Shown here piece after piece: positions 1 through 10,460 of a stretch of 64,000 nucleotides of DNA. Source of the stretch: Magnolia sinica. Taxonomy: Eukaryota; Streptophyta; Magnoliopsida; Magnoliales; Magnoliaceae. Every line of letters starts with the position of its first letter. The stretch's first letter is position 1. Position numbers and translations under genes: made by a program. The stretch spans positions 24,628,001 to 24,692,000 of the forward strand of contig NC_080581.1 in NCBI RefSeq assembly GCF_029962835.1, written 5' to 3'. Below the pieces are notes generated by a model. It did not search any database. It was given only the letters and a program-made list of their open reading frames with translations, and had not been told where the DNA came from.

Positions 1-1501
1 ATGCCACAATCAATTAATCACCCCAAGACCAGAAATTATAGTGGTTTGCTTGTGTGTACACCAACTGTTTAGAATAACAGTCACACAACTACTCCACTCC
101 CAATATCCTCACACAGTGGATATCGTCGTTCACTATGCGATAGGTTTTTCAAAGTTCACCTAAAACCTTCACAATTGTGTCTTTCAAGTGGGCTTACACA
201 ATTCAAAAACCCTACACTCTGAGTTTTCTGGATCACCTCTGACAAAGTAAAAGAAAGAGATTTTTCTGGCACAATCTCAAAGAAACCAAAAGAATAGATT
301 TATAAAACTGTAAAATACTTATCTGGATATTCTCCTTTAATGTAGCCCGGAAGAACCAATTCGGAGTAGAAGTTCAATGTAGATGTTTAATGTCCATACT
401 CACTTATGAAAAGGTTCTAAGTTCTAAATAATTTTTTGATTAAATTACTTTGGACTAGCTAGATTTGATTTTGATTTCAAGAAATGGGAAAACTTAAATC
501 CCTTCTTCAAATAAGATTGGAATGTAGAATACAAAATCAAATACAAAAAACTAATTAAAGAGAATATTAAATGTGCACTAAATAGCTTAAGAATATCATT
601 AACTTATCTCTTAGAGTGGTGTCTTGATTTTGCTTGAATTAGATACAAAACTCTGAAAATCGTGCTCTATTTGTAAGTGTAGAAATTGCTCACTCGACTG
701 GCCCAGAGGTTAGCTCGACTGGTCGAAGGACCAACAAACTTTTGAAAATTCGGGCGCGATAAGATAAACTCATTCCACGACTGGTCGAAGGACCTGCTCG
801 ACCGATTGAGTGGCTTCCACGACCGGTCGAGTCCTGTCCACGAATGGTGATGTGGGACCCAATTTAGTTGCCGGACTTTGAGTCGAGCCTGCTCGACTGA
901 TCGAGCACTGTTCACTCGACTGGTCGAGTAGTCTCCAAGACTAGTCGAGGATCCAACAAAAAATCCTGAAAATAAGTAACAAACCTTGGACTAGTTGAGG
1001 AATTTCATAGACTGGTCAAGCCAGTACTAGGACTAGTCGAACATAGGCTAGGACTAGTCGAGAAATAACCTATACACTTATTAAGTGACCCAATTAAAGT
1101 ATGCAATCAATATGAACTAACCTATGGTTAATCTAGGGTCATTCATACTTTATAAGCGATGTTTGAACATTGAAACATCTTTTGCTTTGGTTGTTAGTTG
1201 ATCGTGAAGTACATGAAGCTTGACATCTTGAAGTATGTTGAAGCTTGAATTTAATGTACTTAGAAGCTTAAACTTGAAGTACTTGACTTGTATTCCATCT
1301 CGAGACTTAGTGTTATACTTGAACCTGAACTTGTATATCTCTTGATCTTGCATTTGAATTTCTTGAGGTACAGACATTTGTTCTTATACATGAGATGCAT
1401 GATCTTGAATATGTAAATGAGCTACACAAGACACAGATTCCAAGAGGTTTTGACACTACAAAATTTGACAAGTATAGAAGCTAGAAAACATAGCACTTAC
1501 A
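1..1501 (-). mobile_element. Copia LTR, partial (copy A)
   Basis: This is a diverged copy of the LTRs at 18659-20485 and 39685-41498. They share the 'actactccactcccaatatc' block, the 'ggctttcactat'-like block and the cluster of CTCGAC-NN-GTCGAG motifs (here about 690-1065). The alignment ends at 1501 in 'cttaca', matching the 'tttaca' end of the copy at 41498. In that orientation the LTR runs right to left and its other end is outside the window. No polypurine tract follows at 1502, so this is either the outer edge of a 5' LTR or a solo LTR. The reading frame at 667-915 (-) is only the motif cluster read through. Confidence 0.75.
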
Positions 1502-1567
1502 AAGGTTAACACTTAGAATTTCGGAAAACAAGTATTACACTCGGGTTATTAAAACTGGGGTGTTACA
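1502..1567 (-). mobile_element. Gypsy LTR edge remnant
   Basis: Read on the minus strand from 1567, this begins TGTAACACCCC and continues with an 'acccgagtgt' block, as does the start of the Gypsy LTR at 33178. It looks like the 5' edge of such an LTR, cut off where Copia LTR copy A begins. No target duplication was found. Confidence 0.5.
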
Positions 1568-2774
1568 AGATGGCATTAGATCGGAGTTTAGATAAATCTA
1601 ACATTGGGGAAAATGGAACTTATATAAATTCAAATACTCCAAAGTTACATTGATGAAATTAGAGACTTAAACTAAGTTTAATTCCTATTAGCAATATAGT
1701 TTTATGAATCTAGAAATCTAAATTTTAAGCTCCCTTGAAAATTACTAGAATAATCATGGAACTTAAAAATAGAATTTAGGTGTCGTGGGAAAACAAATGG
1801 CTACCATAATGTATATTGGATGAGAATACCTCCTGACTAGACATTTGAATAATGTTCTCTTAAATCTAACATATGAACATTTTAAACATCCTTTTTATTA
1901 GAAATAATATCCTTCTGTTGGAATATTGGCATTAGGTTGGAAAAATCTGATTAGATTCAAGAAATTGTAAGTTTAAACACCTTGTAATTTGTCATGGGTC
2001 ATAAATATAACCTTGTAATAACTTGTAAAAAAATCTAGGATATTCGCAGAACTCTAACAATAGGGTAAAAATTAGAAAATGTGTGTTGAAAAATAACTTT
2101 TATATGAATTGCATCATAATTTATATACAAATACTTTACCGCTGCATCTGCTACTTTCTGTTGGAGTGAACCGGCTCCTTATCGCACCATAATAATGTAG
2201 ATACAAAACAGAAACTTTGACAAAAATCACATGACTGGAGTGTTGTTAGAATCAATAAAATCTCGACAACTCTCTATTCTTTACGATTATGTGTAGAAAG
2301 ACTCCAAAGGTCCTAAGATGTTCAACTAAATATCTTTGCATTTGCTTTCGTGACAATAAGAGATTTTTTTTCCCGAAAAGTTAAATGAAGGGAAAATAGT
2401 TTGCCTATGACATGAGGTATCAAATACTAATGGAGTGAAAAAGTGAAAAACATTTCCTTGCGTGGGATTATAATACAAATGGTTGCAAATGCGAAGAAAA
2501 GGTATTTCCAAGGACTTTTATTTAGACAAAAAGGTGCAAACGGTTTTCATCCCCTAGCGTTGACGAGTGTCTACCTCTCACTTATGTCATGCCTTTTATG
2601 CTTTCTTTGTATTCCCCTATTTTACCTTCCATCCTTACAGGCCCCTAGGATATTAATAAGGCTATCTAATTGTACAATCCAAGGCTTGTCAATTAAATCG
2701 AAATTTTTTAATGAAATGAATTTGTTGAATGTTTTTCTTGTCAAGATCTTGAAACTAATGTTAAATCCATGGAA
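1568..2774. other. No gene recognised
   Basis: AT-rich sequence with only short open frames. I recognise no domain, no RNA gene and no clear repeat. The frame at 2443-2883 (+) has no recognisable family and ends in the SINE at 2775-2895, so I do not call it a gene. Confidence 0.4.
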
Positions 2775-2895
2775 TGATGAGACTTGGCCACCCACACCCC
2801 ACACACTCACACACCCACTCACACCACATGTGCACTCAATCCCTGGTCTCTCATTGTTGAAACAGAGGCATGTCTACCATTGAGCCATGAACTAG
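2775..2895 (-). mobile_element. tRNA-derived SINE
   Basis: On the minus strand 2886-2871 reads 'tggctcaatggtagac', a good pol III A box. About 20-35 bases further is a degenerate B box ('gagaccagggattgag', 2851-2836), then a GT-rich tail (2835-2790). The same tail type follows the B box of the element at 42845-42990. A tRNA gene is ruled out: there is no acceptor stem or cloverleaf. Confidence 0.6.
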
Positions 2896-2965
2896 ACCCT
2901 TTCTTTGTTGCATGGCTTGAAATGCTTGGGATGTTTTGAGCTCATTCATAGCTCATGCTCTGGAT

Positions 2966-3574
2966 TGGTGTGATTAGGGGTGTACATGAGCAGAGTTAGC
3001 TTGGTAGCTCTCTCAACTCGACTCGACTAGGATTAAAGTTGAGTTTGATCCGAGTCGAGCTAATTTTTGGAGCTCGAAACAAGTTTGAGCCGAGTTCGAT
3101 CTTGCCCCAGCTCGACTCGAATACTGCTCGAACTTGGCTTGACTCAGCTCAACTCGGTACAGGGTATATATATACCCTACAAAAAAAAAAACCTACCTGT
3201 TTTTAAAAACCATTACAGCCTGCCCAAACCCTAGACTCTCCTCCCTAATCCTCTCTTCCTCCCTCTCTTCCTTCCTCTCTATCAGTCGGCTAAGCTAACG
3301 TTCCTCTCTCTCTCTCTCTACTCTCTCCCTCATCCTCCCTTACCCACACGGCCGCACTGATGCACGGCCGTCCGATCTCCCTACTCTCTCCCTCTTCCCT
3401 TATCCGCACGGCCCTCTCTACTCGTCTCTCTCCCTCCTCCTCCCATACCCGCACCGCCGCACAACCGCCATCCGATATCTCTACTTTTATCCCTCCTCCC
3501 TTACTCGCACGGCCGTTGTCCGACCATTTTCCTAAACCCTAAGTCTGTCATTGCTGCCTGAACTCGGCTCGAAC
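2966..3574. mobile_element. Non-autonomous hAT-like element, probable
   Basis: It starts with 'taggggtgtacatgagc', the TAGGGGTG terminus common to small plant hAT-type elements. Many GAGTCGAGC/GCTCGACTC words follow, then a CT-rich tract (3238-3500). The right end is not seen because a Gypsy LTR begins at 3575 directly after 'cggctcgaac'. Assignment to hAT rests on the terminal motif only. Confidence 0.4.
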
Positions 3575-4420
3575 TGTGAGACCCATATTGTAGCCTGTAC
3601 CATTCCGTAGGCTACTGCAGTCTTTTCGATCGAATTTCGGCGACCCACAATCTGTAATCGGCGTTTGTGCATAGCCCTGAGTCGTATCCCGTATTCCAAA
3701 GTTAGCTCGACCCGAGACTTATATCTTTGTGACTACGCCGTTGCCGCGGTTCCGATGCCTCGTCTCGCTCACCGAGGCAATACCCGGGCCAGGAGATGTG
3801 GGCCAGCGTTCAGTTCAAGAAAAACGTCGCAGGTTGCAAATCCCAAGAGAATATGTCTCATCAATCAATCACACCATATCCCATCATGTCAAGTATAAGG
3901 GCAACCCCAAAGTCAACTACCTCTCTTACAACCCATACCTAGTCAAGTACACACCTATCACCCCCATCACTCCATCACCTCTCACCCATCCCTCTCTCTC
4001 TCTTCTTACAACCTCTCTCTCATTCTCCCAAGCAACCCACCATCCAAGGTAGCTCCATGGGAGAAAAGATAGTGTAGCCCACCTTCCTACCACCCAATCC
4101 TACCATCCTAAGTCCATCTCAACAGTTGAAATTATTCATTTGGAGCTCTAGCATGCATTAGTAGAAGAAGGAAGAAGGGATCTAAGGTTGGTGTTTATAG
4201 GATTAGATTGCTCTTTTTGTGATGGACCACGTGGGGCCCACTGATTGATGGTGTCGATCCTATTTTGGATCCTCTTTGATGTATGTTTCGTAACCTAGGA
4301 AGGGCCCATAGTGCCGGGGTCCCTCTGTCGCACGCCGTCTCTTTCCCTCTCTTTCTCTCTCTCCTTTTCTTTTGATGGTATATGTGTGTGGCCCACATAA
4401 TGTGGACAAATCTGGACTGC
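3575..4420 (+). mobile_element. Gypsy LTR 5' fragment
   Basis: This starts TGTGAGACCC and aligns along its length with the start of the solo LTR at 25375 (TGTGAGACAC). Shared blocks include the 'gatcaaatttcggtgacccg' type segment, 'gctcgacccgagactt', 'gttccga', 'agctctagcatgcatt' and 'ggggtccctc'. Similarity fades near 4420, so only the first ~850 bases are present. Short frames in it are by-products. It appears to have landed in the hAT-like element to its left. Confidence 0.7.
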
Positions 4421-5640
4421 CCGGATCTTCTGGATGTCCAGCATATCGTTGAAACATTCATACAACCATAAAAGATTTGGATTGAGCTAATAATTTTTTT
4501 TCTTTCTGTCATTATAGTGGTAATGACCTTTATGAACAGTTGGACCTGCTTTATGAACGATTTAGATTGCATATAAACATCAATTGGAGCCCAAAAAAGT
4601 CCGAAGAATAAGCTGACCCTTTCCATTGTTTCTAATGGTGTGTCCTGGTTAAATTTGATATCCTACTATATTTATTTATTTATTTATTTATCTCATGTCT
4701 TAAAATTGCTTGCCAAAACGGATGGGCAGACTGAATTTCTCACAAACATTGTAGTGGCCCCATGTGTCATGGAGCATACAGATCATTAAAAATCCTATCA
4801 TGTCACATCGGCCAACCTTTTAAGGCTGGTCGGCAATAGAGATAGAGAGGGAGGCGATTAGATGAGACATCAAAATCACCCGAGACGGTGTGGCCCTTAC
4901 CGTAGGGCCACCTTGATGCATGTATTTTATATCCAGGTCGTTCATTAATTTTCTAGTATCATTTCAAGGCATTATCCAAAAACTGGAGTACGTCTGATTA
5001 TAAGGTGGATCGTACAAGAAAAAATAGTGGTGATCATCAAGTGGACCGTACCATAAAATAAGTGATGATCAACCATTAATGGGCCACAAAAGTTTTGGAT
5101 CAAAGTGATATTTGTTATTTTCCTTCATCCAGGCTTATGCGACCTCATATCAATAGATTAGATGGCAAATAAACACTTTGGAAATATTAAGATTCTCCCT
5201 AATAAGTTTTTAATGGCTGAAAGTTCAATCACCACTCTTTCCTGTGTTATGGGCTACCTGATAATTGGATATGCTTTAGTTTTGGGATCTTGCCCTACAA
5301 TTAGCTGCTAAAATGGATGAACATCACAGTGGGTTCTCTAGTTAGAGATGCATATAAACATTAGGTAGAGCCAGAAAGGTTTGAACGTTAAGGGATGCAT
5401 ATAAACATTAGGTAGAGCCCAGAAAGGTTTGAACATTAACCAGCCCCTTTCCACTGTTTTCCATCATGTGGCCCACTTAGCATCATATCCCCCTGATTTT
5501 TCTGTCTCATGCCTTAAAATGACCTGCCAAAATTAATAGACCAAGTGGATTTCTCAAAACGTCATAATAGGCCCCATCTACCGTTAGGCACTCTACCGTG
5601 GGGCACTCACGCTAGTTTAATGGCCCCCACCAATCCTGTA
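4421..5640. mobile_element. MITE cluster
   Basis: This holds a complete palindromic MITE (about 4880-5335): left arm 'ccaccttgatgcatgtattt', centre 'ttttggatcaaagtgatatt', right arm repeating the left one inverted. It is flanked by parts of related copies (4421-4800 and 5340-5640). At 5343-5443 a ~50 base segment ('gatgcatataaacattaggt' onward) is tandemly duplicated. No coding potential. Confidence 0.65.
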
Positions 5641-6367
5641 ATATAGGCTCCCATATCTATGGAAGTGGGCGGGATCCCTGCACATGGGCCCACCTTGATG
5701 TGTTTGGCTTATATCTACGCCGTCCATCTGTTTTGAAAACTCATTCTAAGGCAAAGCTGGAAAAATAAAGTAGATTCAAATCTCAAGTGGATTATAATAC
5801 GTAAAATGGTAATAGGCCATTAAAAACTTTTGCAAGGGCCACAAAAGTTTTAGGTTAAGGTGCTATTTGAGTGTTCTCTTCATCTAGGTCTTTGTGGCTT
5901 TATCAATAGGTTGGATGGCAAATAAACATTCCCGTGGCCCTTGTGAAGTTTTTTTTTTTTATGGTGGGGATTCAATCACGACTGCAACTCATGTCATGGC
6001 TTCACGTAAAAAATCAGCCATATTTGAGTCAGATGCGGCAAAATCAAATTCAAATGATGAAGAACAAACCTTCCTAGGTGATCAGTCCCAATAACACTTT
6101 GTATGTTAAATGTAAGCCCTAAATCCACCAAAGCAAGGATAAAAAATCCCACGAAGGCATGTGTGGGTGTGTGGCGGGTGCGTGTGTGTTTGTTAAATAA
6201 ATTTTTTATTTTTATTTTTTTAAAAAAAGCAGGCATAAAAAATTGGGACCAATAGTTAATTTGACTACCAAGAATGATAAAATTGTCTTTCCTTAATTTC
6301 CATAAGGAATCATTAGTCTAATAAACTGCTCTTTTCATCTTATTTTAAAATGAGCTGTGGAAATGGA
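5641..6367. mobile_element. MITE copy, truncated, plus flank
   Basis: About 5690-5960 carries the left arm and centre of the same MITE family ('gggcccaccttgatgtgttt', 'cgccgtccatctgttttgaa'). The right arm is lost after an oligo-T at 5950. The remainder to 6367 has a GT-rich stretch (6163-6190) and no recognisable gene. Confidence 0.55.
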
Positions 6368-6470
6368 ACACCTTGATCCATAGCTCAAGTGGTAGACTGG
6401 GTGAAAAATACCTCGTTTTAACTAGTAGGGGTGGTTAGCACTGAAGTGTGAGTGACATTGTTGTGTACAT
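6368..6470 (+). mobile_element. SINE-like fragment
   Basis: At 6379-6396 'catagctcaagtggtaga' fits the pol III A-box consensus of tRNA-derived SINEs. A convincing B box is not seen downstream, so this is a decayed or 5'-only copy. Confidence 0.4.
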
Positions 6471-7000
6471 TCAATCACTATTGTTTTCCTATAATGTGGT
6501 CCACCTAAGATTTATATCTACCTTATTTTTGGGACCATGGGACCAAGCACTAAAATTATCTTTCAAAATGGATGGGTGGTGTGGATTAAACACAGATCAT
6601 GGTGGGTCCACGTGGTACTGACCATAGCCACGTCGCGTGGCAGCTGGATGTGGATTTCCTGCACTCAAGTTCACCCAAAACGCAAGGATTGAGCGTACGC
6701 GGTTGAAATATTCATGGGCCAAAGAAGTTTTGCATTAGTCTAATAATTGTATTTTCAGTTCATCCTTGTAAGAATGGCATTATGAACGGCATGAATGACA
6801 TGTAAACATTACTTTCAAACTTAGAGAGCTTTTAATAGTGAAAATTTCCCAACCCACCTTTTCCTCCATCGCGGCCTACTTGAGTCGTGACTCCTGCTCA
6901 CTTTTGGTCTCAAGCCTTAAAATGAGTTCAGACAAGAGATGGACGTGGTGGATTTCTAACAAACATAACAGTGGCTCCACCTCTGTGTGGCAGCGTCACT
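6471..7000. mobile_element. MITE copy
   Basis: It contains arms and centre of the same palindromic family: 'tggatgggtggtgtggatta' near 6568, a 'gcggttgaaatattcatggg' region and 'cttaaaatgagttc' near 6913. Arms are in both orientations, suggesting one damaged copy plus part of another. Nothing coding. Confidence 0.5.
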
Positions 7001-7590
7001 AGCCAAACGACCTGGGAGCGGATTGGATACTGACAACGTCAGTAGCCAAATCGATACTGAAGTGATGTCACCAAGCTCTATGGACCCCACCATGATGCAT
7101 GTGTTGTATCCATACCGTCCAACCATTTTTAGAGATCTTCTTATGACATCACAAAGAGAATGAGATAGATCTAAAGTTCAAGTGGACCCCAACATAAAAA
7201 GTAGTCGGGACAGTGACATCTACCATTCAAAACTTCTTAGGGGCCACAGTAGTTTCTGATGAAGCTGATATTTTTGTTTTCAGTTCATCTATCTCTATGT
7301 TAACTTATGAATAGGATGGATCTCAAAAATACATCACTGTGGGCCCTGTAAATGTTTCAACGGTAGGTGTGATGGCTCCCACGGTTTTCTGTGGTGGGTC
7401 CACTTGAAATTTAGATCTATCTCATTCTCTTTGTAATGCCATCAAACGATCTCTACAATGGTTGGACGATACGGATACAACACATGCATCGTGATGGGAT
7501 CCACAGAGTTTGGTGACGTCCCTTCAGTGGCCATTTGGCTACTGACCTTGTCAGTATCGAATCGGCGACCAAACGACCCAAACCGCGTCC
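7001..7590. mobile_element. Foldback MITE with ~170 bp arms
   Basis: The left arm (about 7020-7190) and right arm (about 7390-7570) are near-perfect reverse complements. Both hold 'gatactgacaa(c/g)gtcagta', 'gatgcatgtgttgtatcc', 'cgtccaaccatt' and 'gagaatgagatagatctaaa'. The centre has 'tttctgatgaagctgatatt'. The transcribed form would make a long hairpin. It lies about 0.75 kb upstream of the reductase exon at 8319. Confidence 0.75.
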
Positions 7591-7639
7591 ATCAACCGTT
7601 GCTCTAGTCTGGGGCTCGACGAGCTGACGCGGGCCACCT

Positions 7640-8215
7640 GCTCGCAGCAGCAAGGAAATGGGATTGGTACTGAGTTACTCAATAAGATTTTATCCTGCTG
7701 AGTAAACTCATTTGAGCCTCCTATGAATATATGTGAAATATCCACGCCCTCCATCCGTCTTTCCAGATCATTTTAGTGGTTGTGACCAAAATATAAGTAT
7801 TCCTAAGCTCAAGTGGGCCACACCAAAGGAAACAGCAAGAATAATGACTTCCACCGTTGAAACCTTAGCAGGGCCCAAAGTGATGTTTATTTGTCATGCA
7901 ACCTGTTCATAAGATAAAAAAGGACATGGATGAAGGGAAATAACATATCAGCTTGATCCAAAACTACTGTGGGCCCAAAGAAATTTTCAACGGTAGAATT
8001 TCAATTCACACTATTTCCCATGGTGAAGTCCACTTGAGATTTTGATATATTTCATTTTTGGGTTCCAGCCATCAAATTATCTGTTAAAATGGATGGGCGG
8101 AGTAGATAAAATATGCAAATCGCAGTGGACCCCACAGAGTTTACTCAGTACGCTAAGCCTACTGAGTTACTCAGGACGCTAAGCCTACTGAGTTACTCAG
8201 CACGCAATCCGCTTC
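7640..8215. mobile_element. Foldback MITE, actgagttactcag termini
   Basis: Left end 'tactgagttactcaataag' and right end with three 'actgagttactcag'-type repeats (8148-8200) are inverted relative to each other. Inner arms match ('ttccagatcattttagtgg' near 7762 against 'aaattatctgttaaaatgga' near 8073). The right end has a ~28 base tandem repeat ('gacgctaagcctactgagtt'). It ends about 100 bases before the exon at 8319 and so probably sits in the promoter or 5' leader. Confidence 0.75.
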
Positions 8216-8277
8216 AGCAGCGAGGTCAGTGGAGTGTGTTACACCAGCCAATCCAGTTCCGTGTTTTAAGATGAGTT

Positions 8278-8281
<4 letters not shown>

Positions 8282-8318
<37 letters not shown>
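8282..8318 (+). repeat. (GA)n microsatellite in 5' leader
   Basis: About 18 GA units end exactly at the ATG of the reductase exon (8319). GA tracts in 5' leaders are common in plant genes. The overlapping open frame through it is a repeat artefact. Confidence 0.85.
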
Positions 8319-8322
<4 letters not shown>

Positions 8323-8558
8323 GAAGCGAGGAAACGGTGGAAAGTAGGGAATGGGTGTTGTCCTCATACATTCCTCAGGGCGTGCCAACTTCCGACCATC
8401 TCAAGATCCGGACGGTAAGGATAGACGTTGGTGTTGACTCCATTCCGGATAGCCATGTGGCCGTGCAGATCTTATTTATATCCGTTGATCCATATCTCCG
8501 GGCCATGATGACTGGCCAAGAAGACGGGCTTTACCTCAACCAGTTCCAGCTTAACCAG
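8319..8558 (+). pseudogene. Double-bond reductase, orphan first exon
   Basis: Eighty codons from the ATG at 8319 to 'aaccag|gtactcc', a good donor at 8559, phase 0. The peptide begins MGSEETVESREWVLSSYIPQ and contains SVDPYLRAMM near residue 56, matching the conserved SxDPYxRxRM segment of the N-terminal domain. The family (NADP-dependent alkenal/one reductases, medium-chain dehydrogenase fold) reduces the C=C bond of reactive alkenals and phenylpropenals in the cytosol. The exon is uninterrupted, but no exon for the rest of the protein was found on the plus strand. About 33 kb of nested retrotransposons begins soon after it. I infer a 5' fragment of a broken paralogue of the gene at 52993-62837. 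A functional gene with exons outside the window is possible but would need a giant intron. Confidence 0.75.
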
Positions 8559-9025
8559 GTACTCCTTCCCAATCCCATGTCTTCCACGAAATCCCTATCG
8601 TTTTAATTGTAGGTCCGAAAATTCACATTGCTTCCAACATTTTCAATCTACCAGTTGCTTCTCTTCCATCCTCGATGGATACAATGATTTGGTCCATCTG
8701 GATGGAGGACGACCGACCGACGGTAGGAAACCACAGGGGATCTAATGGCTCTAAGGGGACATTGTCATCTTTGGGTTTCATCCACACCGTCCATACATTT
8801 TTCCATATAATTTTTGGCTACATGCCCAAAAATGAGGCAGTTCCAATTCTCAAGTGTACCACACCACAGGAAGCAGCGGTAACAATGACACTCACCGTTG
8901 AAAAGTTCCCAGGGCCTACTGCGATGGTTAATTGCCATCCAACCTGTTTTCATAAGGTCCCATGGACCTAGATAAAGGGAAAACAAGAATATCATATTGA
9001 TCCAAAACGTACGTGGCCCTTTTTT
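8559..9025. mobile_element. Start of intron 1 with half a MITE
   Basis: After the donor, about 8675-9025 carries one arm and the centre of the palindromic MITE family ('catccaacctgttttcataa', 'tcatattgatccaaaacg'). It stops abruptly at 'cctttttta' and the other arm is missing, so a later insertion or deletion cut it at about 9025. Confidence 0.6.
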
Positions 9026-9570
9026 ATACCTAATTCGACCGGATCCCGTTTTGGTTAGATTCGTGTGGGTCACACGTATACGAGGTTAACAATTAAAAGA
9101 TTATAATAAGAATCTGTGATCGAATTTCAAGAAAATGTTATCACGTGCCTTGCACATGATAAACAATCATTAAGCCACGACCAAGTTCAAGCGACTAAAC
9201 GATTAGTTAACCACTGGTCGAGTCATTACAAATGCTGAATAGGGATAAAAGATTCAGGAAATGTGAAATCATGGGAAGAATTTGGAAGCAGAACGAGGGC
9301 AGAAACAGCTATGGTAACCGTCAGATCGTGAGAAGGATCCAGAATGGCTGTATCAGATATATAAATAGAAGAAGATTTTAACAGGAAAAATTGTAATACA
9401 CCAACCCAAACAAATTAACAAATCAATTATCTTCAATTATCTTTCAATTATCCTATCGAATTTATATTTCATAGTGTAATCGCAACTTTCATCAAGCAAT
9501 TCCTTTCCTTTAGAGTAATCATTTAACTTTGTGCCCTGCTCTTCATCATTCTGATCATGAATATCATTTA
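9026..9570. other. Unassigned, probably TE-derived
   Basis: No gene. It contains a TATA-like 'atataaatagaag' (9360-9372) followed by 'ttgtaatacacc' (9391), resembling an LTR promoter or terminus. I could not match it to the other elements in the window. Confidence 0.35.
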
Positions 9571-9774
9571 AATCACCTGCGCTACCTGTATGGTTATATA
9601 TTCAATAAATAAGTAGCCATTTCAGTGTGAATTCCTCTCAAGATTACACACAGCCGCAGTATTTAAGCATAATTTAAACAATAAGACATACAAAACATTT
9701 CATAATGCGATCTTGTTTAAGTGCATGAGTGCGTGAATGCACATCAACTGGGAATGCACATCTAGTTGGCCAAG

Positions 9775-10460
9775 TGAATGGACCTTTCAAATAGTCAGTC
9801 CATTTACGCAAGAGAATGAGCCTTTTAAACAGTCAACTCATTCAACTTGCAAGGTAGTGGGCTTTTCCAACAGTCGGCTCACTTAGACATGAATGGGCCT
9901 TTCAAATAGTCAACTTATTTATGCCTGGGGATGGGCCTTTCAAATAGTCAGTTCATCCCTAATAGAGGAATGGACCTTTCAAATAGTTGGTCTATTCAGG
10001 CAAGAGAATGGGTCTTTCAAATAGTCGACTCATTCAACTTGCAAAGGAACGGGTCTTTCAAACAGTCGACTCGCTCAAGTAAGATATTGGGCCTTTCAAA
10101 CAGTCGGCTCACTCAAACAATAAGATGGGTCTTTCAAATAATTAACCCCCTTTTTAATAAGAAAATAGACCTTTCTAACAATCGGTCTATTAAGCAAGAG
10201 AATGAGCCTTTCAAACAGTCAGCTCATTCAACTTACAAGGGAATGGGTTTTTCAAATAGTCGACCCACTCAAGTAAGATAGTGGGCCTTTCAAACAGTCG
10301 GCTCACTTAAGCAATGAATGGGCCTTTCAAATAGTCAGTTCATTCATGCTAGGGGATGGGCCTTTCAAACAGTCGGCTCATTCATGCTAGGGGATGAGCC
10401 TTTCAAACAGTCGGCTCATCCCTAATAAGAGAATGGACCTTTCAAATAGTTAGTCCATTT
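9775..10460. repeat. Tandem array of about 18 small hairpins
   Basis: Units of roughly 38 bases. Each has a 7-9 bp stem around a conserved loop 'tttcaaa(t/c)agtc'. Stems differ from unit to unit but remain self-complementary, for example AATAGACC/GGTCTATT (near 10164), GATGAGCC/GGCTCATC (near 10393) and GAATGGACC/GGTCTATTC (near 9967), with G-T pairs in several others. Spacers between hairpins are short and irregular ('aagtaagatag', 'atgctagggg'). The array is inside the minus-strand Gypsy LTR and is not seen in the other LTRs here. Confidence 0.85.

Noticed and set aside
667..915. Possible small protein rich in S/R/W
   Set aside because: It is a read-through of the CTCGAC-GTCGAG motif cluster of an LTR.
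8229..8606. 125-codon frame starting upstream of the reductase exon
   Set aside because: Its N-terminal part is the translated (GA)n leader and its end runs into the intron. The real coding part starts at the ATG at 8319 and ends at the donor after 8558.
9775..10460. CRISPR-like regular array
   Set aside because: Repeats are hairpins of variable sequence, spacers are short and not unique, and the context is a plant LTR. No cas-like gene.
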